Assembly: GCA_000969725.1 (NCBI GenBank)
Contig: JXSR01S015538.1
Length of the DNA stretch: 31,374 nucleotides
Strand: one strand, 5' to 3'
From: Ophiothrix spiculata
Taxonomy: Eukaryota; Echinodermata; Ophiuroidea; Amphilepidida; Ophiotrichidae
Made by a program: the position numbers and the translations under genes. Below, piece by piece: positions 10,763 to 21,900 of this stretch (position 1 is the stretch's first letter; every line of letters starts with the position of its first letter). The notes under the pieces are model-generated. The model was not told where the DNA came from and ran no database searches. It saw nothing but the letters and a program-made list of their open reading frames with translations.

Positions 10763-11157
10763 CACTCCTGGTCAAAAGTGTTTGCGTACAAAACCTTTAA
10801 CCATATCTCGAGAAGTGTTCATCATTTACATATTTTTTTTAAATTTATATTTTACATGTATAGATCTAAAGAATTCAACAGGAATTGCATTTACATCATT
10901 TGACAATATGGCGTGCTAAACATACTGTATACTTTCTTCCGCACATTCAAAAACAGAGTTTAAATACATAACTGCACATTTGTTGGAAAACTAATGACCT
11001 GAATATATTCTTTACGGTTACGACCACTGAACTAATAAACTTCATAGGTACATAACAAGAAATGTGTGTGGTGTTTTTTCAGAGTCTTGGTCGTTTGATA
11101 TAATAATTATGTTTTTGCCCGTATTTAAGAGTGCGCAAACACTTTTGACCGGGAGTG
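10763..11157. mobile_element. Tc1/mariner-like MITE with TA TSD
   Basis: The left end CACTCCTGGTCAAAAGTGTT and the right end (other strand) CACTCCCGGTCAAAAGTGTT continue as inverted repeats for 27 bp with two mismatches. TA flanks both sides (10761-10762 and 11158-11159). The 395-bp length and absence of a transposase make it non-autonomous. Confidence 0.85.
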
Positions 11158-11159
11158 TA

Positions 11160-12350
11160 TATTCAATTATGAGGAATTAAGGTATGAAAATCTCAAGTTC
11201 TGATGTGTCTTAAAAGATGTGGCCAAAGTCTCAAACTCGTTTTACACGTATGAGCTTTAGTGCCTGTGAAGAAAGGTTGTGGTTCTTCAATGAACTAGTT
11301 TGTGATTGAAGGGCAGGGGTGTCTCCTAATGGTAAACCAAGTCTGGGAAAAAACTCTGTAAAAAAGGGTGAAAATATTGAAGGAAAAAAAGAACACAAGA
11401 AATCTGTAAAAATGGCAAGTCCAGTAGGTATAGTGCACTATAAATAACAATTTCATTTATTAAACCAACAATGTCAAAATGAATATGGTCCAGTTCACCC
11501 AACACTAACCTAGATCCTTCCAGCTATGTTCTTAACTACATAAATTGTATCATGTATCAACAAAACATATTTATATAGTAATATAACCTTCCAATAGTTT
11601 CCCTGAATTTGTGTAATATTGAAAAAAAAAATCTTTAACAATTTTATTCTCCGCCGGAAAAAACAATGCTTTTAAAACAGTGTTTCTAGTTTTCTTACAA
11701 ATATCTTGTTTCGACACCTGTGATGGTAAAATAAATTACTTTTGACTGATTAATATGTTCCTCTTTTAGTATAAATTAATTATCTTGAGTAGCTTAACTG
11801 GTTAAATTCATCCAAGATACAAATTTTTGATTCAGAAAGAACTGGATCGATGTAGTCAAACCACCGTTAAAGAATAAAATATTACAAGTAAATTCTCTCT
11901 CAATTTTTGCCATTTCTTTGTGGAAGTTTCTACTATATCTTGCTTTTGATGCACAAGTTTTTAATACCAAGTGAAATCGAGGTCATCAGTCCCTTTAAAA
12001 CCATCCTCCACAAAACATCGATCAAATCAGCCCCACAAACTAGTCATTATTCTTAAATTAAAAACAGTTCAGAAAGTACAACACACAAGCAAAACAGTGT
12101 GATAAAAAGATTACAAGTATATTTACAATATATTCTAAATTGAGCACCATTTTTCAATTCCAATTGTTTCTGCATGCTGGATGTTTTCTGTTTGATGGAG
12201 TATCAACAGACCAGTTGTCGGAGCCTCACAATCCCTAAAAATTGTTTTATCATAACTTGAAAACTAATAAATTAAACTACATCTATGTATACATTCTTAG
12301 AAAGAAAATTTTACAAGGAATCCGTTTATAGCATCAAATGCAAATTTTAA
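11160..12350 (-). other. Intergenic spacer and presumed distal alpha-actinin 3' UTR
   Basis: AT-rich, with no gene recognised on either strand. Minus-strand AATAAA hexamers occur at 11643-11648 and 11456-11461, more than 1.1 kb beyond the alpha-actinin stop; either could be a polyadenylation signal, but this is weak. Confidence 0.35.
11643..11648 (-). promoter_or_regulatory. Candidate polyadenylation hexamer for alpha-actinin
   Basis: AATAAA on the minus strand, about 1.14 kb downstream of the TGA at 12788-12790. This is a positional guess; such hexamers are frequent in AT-rich DNA. Confidence 0.2.
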
Positions 12351-12767
12351 GAACTCGCTTTTAGAAACTTACCAAAAAGTTATTTTGCCAAAATGTTTTG
12401 AACAAGCCTAGAAAAAGTATTATTTGTCAAAGATCTTCCAAAAATAGGTAAAAATCATCTAAATTGTTAGTTCTAGGGAATGTTTTCTCAAATTTTTAAT
12501 CAACATCTTAGTTTTCACCAAAATGACCAAAAAATGCCCAAAAATCATGATTTTTGGAAGAAAAAAATAATTGTTGGCCTATTCGGACTAAAATTTTAAA
12601 AACTAGGGTTTTAAACAAAAAATTGAAAAAAACATTCCCTTGAACCATCGATATAGATGACTTTTACCTATTTTTGAACATTTTGGCCGAATAATATTTT
12701 TCCTAGGCTTGTTCAATAAATTTTGGCAAAATAACTCATTTTTGGTGAGTTACTAAAAAGTGAGTTC
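12351..12767. mobile_element. TTAA-flanked fold-back element just after the alpha-actinin stop codon
   Basis: The whole 417-bp stretch is a long imperfect palindrome: from the left gaactcgcttttagaaactt, and from the right on the other strand gaactcactttttagtaact. The arms stay alignable through ttgaacaagcctag, aaaaataggtaaaa and cattccct to a centre near 12550 (aaaaatcatgatttttgg). TTAA flanks both ends (12347-12350 and 12768-12771). It starts about 20 nt after the stop of the minus-strand gene and so probably lies in its 3' UTR. Confidence 0.8.
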
Positions 12768-12787
12768 TTAAATCAAGAATCTGATTA

Positions 12788-12946
12788 TCACGGCCGTCCA
12801 CTTTCACTACTCTCATATAGTCCAATAGAGAAGTTGATATAGTCCAGCGCCCCATCAGGGCCGTCCACATAAGGCTTCATATGAGCAATGCAATAGGCTG
12901 CTTTATCCTGTGGCAGTCTTCTGAGGTCGTATTCTGTGATATATGG
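12788..12946 (-). CDS. Alpha-actinin terminal exon
   Basis: The acceptor is tttctttctag. It has 52 codons and TGA (12790-12788): [20 protein letters not shown], then [20 protein letters not shown], then a divergent end [12 protein letters not shown]. Most animal alpha-actinins end in a short ESDL-type PDZ ligand, which is absent here. Confidence 0.93.
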   Translation of the reverse strand, partial: PYITEYDLRRLPQDKAAYCIAHMKPYVDGPDGALDYINFSIGLYESSESGRP

Positions 12947-15900
12947 CTAGAAAGAAAACAAATATAAGAAACACAAATTTAGTGATTCACAAGGCCTTAA
13001 TTTTGATTCTTAGTCACTGAGTGATGAGGTGAAATTTTATTTACTTTTGGCTATCCATTATGAGACAATGTGTGCACTATTTGTATGCATCAGATATGCT
13101 ACAATGAGCAACATGTAGGAGCCGACAACTGCACCCTTTTGCCGCGGCGGGACACATATATGAAAGTGTGTTGTAAATTCGACACACACTGCTTTACTGG
13201 ATTTGGAATATTTCATAGTTGAATAGGGGTGTATGTTTTTCCAATAATGATGTCCATTGTTTTGGCAAATAATTTACTTCATTCTTAATTTTAAAATGAT
13301 TAAAATTTGTGAGAACATTAAGTTCATAATGGGTGCCCCGCCGTACTCAAAATGTACGCCCATCTATTATGAGATGATTGATGACAGGCAAAACAACAAA
13401 TATTGTCTTTTATTCTCAAATTTAAAAGTGAAATATCTTAAGCAATTATCTTTAAAATAAAGCAGTAATATGTGTTTCAAAAAATAGAAACAGCATTCGT
13501 AACCCCGAGGGGGAGGGGGCATTCACATATGTGGGAAGGATATATATGTCCAGTGGTCAAGACCCCCTTTTTCAGGCCGCCAGGCCGCTCACTAGATCCC
13601 CATTTTCAGTGTGATTCAGTTCTTTTGACCCCGTTTTTGAGGAAAACTACAACATTTTAGCTCTATCTGCCAAAATTGCTCCGGAAATGCGGAAATTTTC
13701 AGCTCAGAAGGCTATTTTTGGTTAATATTTCAGTTCACTAGACCCCCAAAAATCGGTTTCAAAAGTCCAATTTTTTACAGAAAATCAGTTCACCTGACCC
13801 CCACTTCACCGCTTCGCGCCTGACATACCTACCACTTTCAAAGTTGATTGCCCCCCCCCCCCCCCGAGTTTGTAACATCATAAATTATGTGTGCTTTCTG
13901 CAAGGTCTTTCTTACCTAATGATTTGGCATCTCTAATGCTCACCTTATTTTTAGCCAGAACTTTGAAGGCATTGGTGACCTGCTTGTGATTATCTGCAGA
14001 AGTGACAGCTTCCCTTGTCATATATTGCAGGAAGTTTGGGAAGGTGATTTCCTTGGTGTCATTGGGGTCAACTTCCTCCATGATATCTTGGAATTCTTGG
14101 TCTCCTTTCTCATCAGCTTGGATCTCATAACCGAGACTGATTAGGCAGGCACGGAACTGCTCTGGTGTCAGCGTTTCTTGCTGTGTCTAGATTGAACAAA
14201 ATCGGAAAGAATTCACCTCAAGGAGTTTTGAATTGTAAAGGTTTAATTTACAACCTTTTCAGTATTTTAGTGTCTATTTTTGCCAAGTAGGAAATCTAAA
14301 ATCAAGAATTGTTGTGAATCTATAATAAAATGCACATATGGACCAGGGATAGTATCAACTAAATTGATAATGGGGGCTGTTTTGGGGAATACAAAATGTT
14401 ATAATGAAATGATTGACAGTATATCATGATACTATTGTTGTTTCAAATAATTCTCAGATTTAAAAATTTAGAGCCTGGTGTAACATAATTGCGTGTGCAT
14501 TTTGACACAACGCTTTTCAGGCGTGCGTGACGTCGTGGATTACTAATGGAAACGGTGTTGCGTACTTTCCAATATCCCGTTCTTGTCACAACTTGTGGAT
14601 ACGCAGTGGCTGCGTTCAGAAATCATGTTCGTGTCCAAAATTTATTTGAAATAATAGTGATAGCATGGTAATAAAATATAGGCAACAGTTGCAGTGCCTT
14701 ATACCCATAGGGAAAGATGCTAGACAAAAAACCCACCATGTTACAATCATTGTTGTATCATTGTCATCAAGTTGAACCTAGAGATAATAATAACTGGTTT
14801 TTGTATAGCGACTTTCCATTTAGATCAAACTGCTCATGATTCGCTACAGGTAGATTGTCACAATCAAATGTCATTTCATTTAGGTATTTGGCAGCCTTTT
14901 CAAGCGCACATCCTATCGGTATATACTTTATATTTACCCTATTTGCAGCTTACCATATCCTGGATGGGGGCAGCTAGACCACAAATCTGGTGACAGTTTA
15001 TACTTTGATCAACACTAAATAGACGGGAATTATGAGGCTTTTCTTCATCCGCAAGTAAATAAAATCCCACCTACACGCACGCCGTGGGTACTGATGCGCG
15101 AGTCACACGTACAACACACGCTCCTGCAGTTGTGCTGTGTTCAGCTATGCACACGCTTATCTGTATCAATGTACAACGTGAAGAGGCCCGCCTATTTGGT
15201 GTTGTTCAAAGTATAAGTATAGGAGGAACACCGGAGCACCCGGTGAAAAACCTGCGGGAGTATGGACTGAAAAGCAACACCTCTTCGGGATTAGCCTTAC
15301 TGTTGTTTGCACCTAAGATCATTGACTCCTTTACATGCCATTTTCATGTCACCTTTTACTGGGCCCATATATAATAAAATGCCTACCTTGTCAAAATAGT
15401 CAAATGATGTCCTAAATTCTGAGAGCTGGTCTTCTGATATGCTTTGTGATGCTCTCCTCAGCTTTATGGTCTGGTTTTCAATCTTGTTGATTTTAAGTCT
15501 GATGGTTGGTAGAAGTGGGTCCCACCTAGCATGGAGTTTCTGTAATTGCAGTATAATTACAAGGTTTGATAGGAAATCAACTTTGTTTCCAAACATAAAA
15601 GATTAAAAGGAAGCTTTACTTAGGATGGAACTGAAGGCCATGGAAAGCCTCACTTTGAAACTTATTTGGATTTGGGTGGGGTCTTTAGGGAGAAGTGTCG
15701 TTTATGATGCAGGATGAATCTGGAGTTCGAGTGAGATTTTAGTATGAATAAGCAACTAATTCACATCCATCACACAAGTGCGAGTGGTGGGTGTTGCGAC
15801 CCCTGCTACCACTAGCCCAGCCTAATAGAATTATATATATGGAAATAGTTGTAACTGAAGTAAATGCCATTATTCATTACGATGTCTGAAAAATAATCAA

Positions 15901-18900
15901 ATCAAATCAGTTTATTCCAATATCACACTCAAATACACTGACTTAAGGCTGGGGTAGACCTTCAACTAGCATAAATGTTTTTTGTACTCTAACTCTCAAA
16001 CTAATTGCATAGAATATATAAAAGTATACATTTTAAGAAGTGGATTTTTACCCTGAACATAACGGTGATATCGATTTTGACCAAAAATGTCGATTTTGGC
16101 AAAAAATGCCAAAAATCGTCATTTTGGCCCAAAAATTTCTGGAAAGCCTAACTAAAATTTGCATTCGTGAAATTTTGAACTTTTTCGCTTTTTGGAATTT
16201 AGAAACAAATGTCTAGGAACGGTTTTCTCAAATTTCTGATTTTCATCTTATTTTTTGAGAAAATGGCAAAAATAGGCCAAAAATTGCCATTTTGGTGGCA
16301 GCGGTGGGATTTGTTTACATTTTTTGACCTATTTTTGGCATTTTTTCAAAAAATAAGATGAAAATCAAAAATTTGAGAAAACCGTTCCTAGACATTTGTT
16401 TCTAGATTCTAAAAAGCAAAAAAGTTCAACATTTAACAAATGCAAATTTTAGTTAGGCTTTCCAGAAATTTGGGGTAAAAAATATGGTTTTTGGCATTTT
16501 TTACCAAAATTGGAATTTTTGGTCACAAACTGATATCATCATCATGTTCAGTGTAAAAATCCGCTTCTAAAAATGTATACTTTTTTAAAGATTATACAAT
16601 TAGTTTTAGAGTTAGAGTACAAAAAACATTTATGCCATTTAAAGGTCTACACCAGCCTTAAGCAATACCATAAGGTCTTAAATTGAAGAGCCTCCTGTCA
16701 CTCATGACTTTTGATTTTTTTTAGCTTAATGGGTTTTTTTTTGGTAGATATTAATGCCCTCCAAACGATTTGGCTTGAATATGCTCACTTTTTCTGTTAC
16801 GGCCATTTCTTGAAGTAAATTCGGGATCTCAAATTTAATTCCACGCGTTAAAGTATAGGAAAGCACAAAAGTGCTTTTTATCCACTTTTCTGTTACATAA
16901 CAAGTTTTTGACAAAATACACTTGAAACGCTTTTAGACAGTCACATTCCATCATTTTAGGCTGTTTTTACTGAAAACCATTCGGATCAAAATCTTATGGT
17001 ATTGGCTTAATTAATAAGTATTTGATGAAAGATCATCATAGTCTCCAGCACAATCTATGTATCCGTGATAGTTTGATTATTCAGACTGAGCATTGATCAA
17101 TAAAACTTAGTGCTTACCTCCATTGTATAATCAGTGTGTGGGTTCTCATAGATCCTAGCCTCTTGCACATCCTGGTTACATGCTTCTAATTCATCCATAT
17201 GAGGCTTGTAGTTGATCACCATCTGTTCATACTGTCTAAGATCATGGGTCCCCTGCTGATCTTCAATAGCATTCCACAGTTTCTCAATCCAGGTCCCCGC
17301 TGTGTTGGCTCGTTCCGCAAATTTTTGGCAGAGATTCTCATTGGCTAGAGGCTGAGCAGTCAAGGAAAAGGGTTTACGTAGAGAAAGCTTGGTAGTTTCA
17401 ATTAAAAAAAGAAGAGATCGATGCATAGAATATAAGAGACCAATGCACACAATAAAAGTGGTCATCATATTTGTAGATTGATTTACTGATAGAAAGCTGG
17501 GTAGTTTTAACTTGTACTTAGTAGACAGATTCTCAATCACCTTTCAAGCTTGATCTTGAAACTAATCACTATCTGATACGGACAGTAATGGGTTCTGTAC
17601 CTTGCGGTACTTTCCTCGCTTTGCACCAATGAGTCCCGGGTTTGAGTCCTCCATGTCTCAGCGCCATATGTGCTTGTGGTTTTCAGTCCATGCTTACTTC
17701 TGCAGGTACTTCTCTGGGTACTACGGTCTTCTTCCAAGCCTGCTGATGTAAAGAAAGAGCTTGGACCCCAATGGAAACATGCTTCCTTGGGTTATCCTTG
17801 GCGATTAGCCTAAAGAATTCTGCACATCATCTATACTTCAGCAAATAATTAACAGAGGCAGTCAGAGACTAATAATTTAATGCTTAATATAGCCACTGTA
17901 ATTAACAACAATGAACTTGTAACTTTCATCAAAAATAATTTTCATATATGTATATACCTAATCATGCATGATTGAGTCCATCTGGAAACTTTATACAAAT
18001 TAAGAATACAAATTGTAAGGAGTGGACAGTTTGAAAATGAGAGTACTGAATATTATAAAACACAAAAAAATGAAACAAGAATACGTGCACACATTGCACT
18101 TATTCATAATTGACTATTTCATGCATAAAAGGATACATTGCTGCCGACTTTCTTCAAGTTTCAGAGCTGATTCTCTTTCTGGTACAAGTTGTTGAAGTTC
18201 TGACCATTTACTTGTGAATTCCTGGCAAGAAAAGAAGTTCAAAATCAAGTAATAGTAAAGCATGAAACTTGGGTAATTGGGTTGGTTTGATGGGGTTGAA
18301 TCATTAAAGAGCATTTTTGAGAAATAACAATGTGTAGGGATTTTGAACATATGGAACCCATGACATGGGTTTTTTTTCATACAAGCCAGTCGTCGGGCAG
18401 GTAACTTCCCAGAGTTACCCGAAATTTATCTGCCCGAATTTTAACAATTTTTAAAAACTGAAAAATTTGTGACACACGGCACAAATTTGGGCCCTTTTTC
18501 ACAAAAACTTTTAAATTTAACTCAAAATTTGAAAGAAATTTAAGAAAATTTAACATAAACTTGGTACATTGATAGGTTCCCTTTTCTTGAAAATTTGTAT
18601 TTTTATTGGTGACATTTCAAATATTCTTAGATGTGGTTTGTTTACTCGAAATGGACTTGACATACACAAAATATTTTACCTGCCATGTCGGGTAGATAAC
18701 TTGTAATTTTTACCCGCCTGACACCAAAAGTATCCGGCATTGGCTGTCAGGGGGTGTGCTAATGTCCAGCCCTGGATTCCTGTATAAGAAGTCTCATCCA
18801 TTTGCTATATGACAACTGCAAATGTAAGGTTGTGACCCCCTCTTCTGCTCCCTAAGATGCTCATTTCAAGATTACTTCAGTTCTGAAGACCCCCCATTTT

Positions 18901-21900
18901 CAAAGAAAATGACTCAAAAGTGTGTTTTATTAAAGGTGTAATTCATGATTCTGGTGTGACAATAACCTCACCTCTTTTCTAGGTACAACATAAACGTATG
19001 CTAAAAATTTCACTTGATTTCGACCATTCATTTTCAAGTTATGAGCTTTTCAGTATTTTAAAAATCTCCATAGGCTTCTGTGCTGTGATTATTGTTGGAC
19101 CCCGACAGCAATTAGAAAATGACACATTTTTTCCCTTTTCTAAAAAATGCAAGCACATTTGAAAGAGTGGTTTGGGGATTGTAATATATATACAGTAGAA
19201 ACTCATTATAACGAAGTTGCTGGGGACAGACAAATTACTTCTTTATATCCAAAATTTCGTTATATCAGGGTTTTTAAAACAATAAAAAACAAAAGAAATT
19301 GGTAAAATGGTACAGGAAAATTACTACTTTATAACAGGGCTTTTCTTATATCAGATTTCGTTATAATGAGTTTCTACTGTATACCAGTCAAGGATTTGTC
19401 TTAGCTAAAAAAACTCAATTTTGATAGAGGTGACCTTCAGGATGAAAAGTGGAACATGGATTGCCCCTTTAAGTTTTCAACCTAATTTTGAGCTATTGTT
19501 TAGCTCAAATAGTCATATTTTTATGGGAAAAAAGCAGTTCCTGAGACCTGAATTTGAGGAAAACATAAGTTTCAAAGACCCTATTTTGGCCAAAAAATAA
19601 GTTCCGTAAGACCGTATGTTGGATATTGCGGATATCACATACCTACCAAAAAATATTTTTAATATGTTTGAGTACCCCCTCCCCCGGGATCTGGCTTCAT
19701 AGGAGTTCTTTAGCAGATAGATAAGTGAGTAAGTAAAAGTGGGAAATTCTCTGGCCTATACAACAAAGACTAACAAAAATTAACTTACTTCAATTTGTAG
19801 TGAAGTATATGGGTTTTCAAATGCCGAATCCTGTCCACTCGATTGACCGATGTGTTGGACTTCATTTGCAATTTGTACAATCCCATCATATCCACCCTCT
19901 GCAGCTACCAGGGTCTCCTTCAGTCTTGAGTGGTCGTCAGCAATAACCTTCGGGAATGAATTGGAAAATTGGACATTTTGTTTGTTATAATAAGACAAAT
20001 CAGATTCTCAACATTTGATTTTACAATCTCTTTACAGCATATACATAAGAATGATCAAATATATATACATACTTCAACTAAGAACATGGTGATATGGTCC
20101 TCACTGGACTAAATCTAATTGTATGTTTCTGCTAGTAACCCGGCAAATTGTTAACCATCAACCGTATTTTGTGCTTCACCAATTTGGTCCGTGATCCATC
20201 AACTGACCTGTTTCTATTGCTATATGAAAAGGCACCAATGGCTCACTTGAAACAATGTAAACTCGTAAAAAGGTTATTGATGGATCATGGAAGAGGATGT
20301 ATTACCATCAACCGACTTGTTTCTACTAAACCTTAACTCATAATTTTGTCATCATCAGCCATCACCCATAAACCACCCTTTAGTAGAAACACGCTATAAA
20401 TCTCACTATAGAAATTTAAGACAACAAACAATGTATCTTAAAGCTCAATTGGAAGCAGCCCATGATTCGTGTCATGGGTCACACGGTCGTTGGATTGGGT
20501 TTGAGAGAATCACTCTTTTGACACATCTTTTTTTGTGTAATGCGCCCATTGGTTGTTTCCCTGTCCCCCTGGTACCTGGGCCTAACAGGGAATTTGTCAT
20601 GATATGATAGAATGGGGGATAGGATTATGTGGGTGGCTTGATGTGATCATTTAGGCTGGGCATTGAGTTGAGTTCTAGACAAGGATGTCTCGTCAGATTG
20701 GGGTCAGAACTTGGTTGGGGATTCTGTGCTTGGACCCTTCAGAGACGTCTGCAGAAAATGGCAGGGAATTGGTCAGCTCACATCACTGTCATTGTAATGC
20801 ACTGATTGGTTGTTTCCCTGCCCCCAGGTAACCAGGTCTAGCGGGGAATTTGTCATGATAGGACAGGGATAGGATTATGGCGGTGGCTTGAGGTGATCAT
20901 TTAAGCCGCGAATTGAGTTGAGCTCTAGACAGGGAAGTCTCGTCAGATTGGGGTCAGAACTTGGATGGGGATTCTGTGCTAGAAAATGTACTATCCTTCT
21001 CTGTCATTGTAATGAGAAATTGTCATGATAGGACGGGGATAGGATTATGGCGGTGACTTGATGTGATCATCTGAGCCGCGAATTGAGTTGAGCTCTAGAT
21101 AGGGAAGTCTCGTCAGATTGGGGTCAGAACTTGGATGGGGATTCTGTGCTAGAAAATGTACTATCCATCAGAGACGTCTGCAGGTCAGCTCACATCACTG
21201 TCATTGTAATGAGAAATTGTCATGATAGGACAGGGATAGGATTATGGCGGTGACTTGATGTGATCATCTGAGCCGCGAATTGAGTTGAGCTCTAGATAGG
21301 GAAGTCTCGTCAGATTGGGGTCAGAACTTGGATGGGGATTCTGTGCTAGAAAATGTACTATCCTTCAGAGACGTCTGCAGGTCAGCTCACATCTCTGTCA
21401 TTGTAATGCACTGATCGGTTGTTTCCCTGCCCTCCAGGTAATGGGCCTGATGATGAGAACCCCGGCTAGTGTCCAGGTATCCGGGCTAGAGAAACCACTG
21501 ACTAGTGCATAAGGAGACAAACCAGAGCTGTTGGTATATTTTGTTTGTAATATCACAAAATTTCAAAATTGCTGCAAACGCATGCGCTATCTATTCAGGT
21601 ACAGAAAATGTAGTTTAATTATTTGCTTCACATAGTGTCTGTCAAAGAATGTAACCGACATTAAACACCATACCTGTATTTCTTCAACAGAGTGTACCAG
21701 GAAAGGATCCTGCATCTTCTCTAAGTCTTTATCCATCTTAGTACTCTGTGTTGCTGCCTTTGTTGCAAACTCACTATGGAGATTGTCAATTCTTAGAAAT
21801 ATTTTCTTCTTTTCCTACAGATTTACAGGTAAATATTAAATGAAATACACACTGATTAAATGACTTTCAAATAATCTAAGGACAAATATGCTAAATTATT

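Noticed and set aside
17351-17540. N-terminal extension of the repeat-4 exon as an open frame ([10 protein letters not shown]..)
   Set aside because: It is intron read-through; the acceptor at 17346-17345 keeps the frame with the preceding exon and the family alignment.
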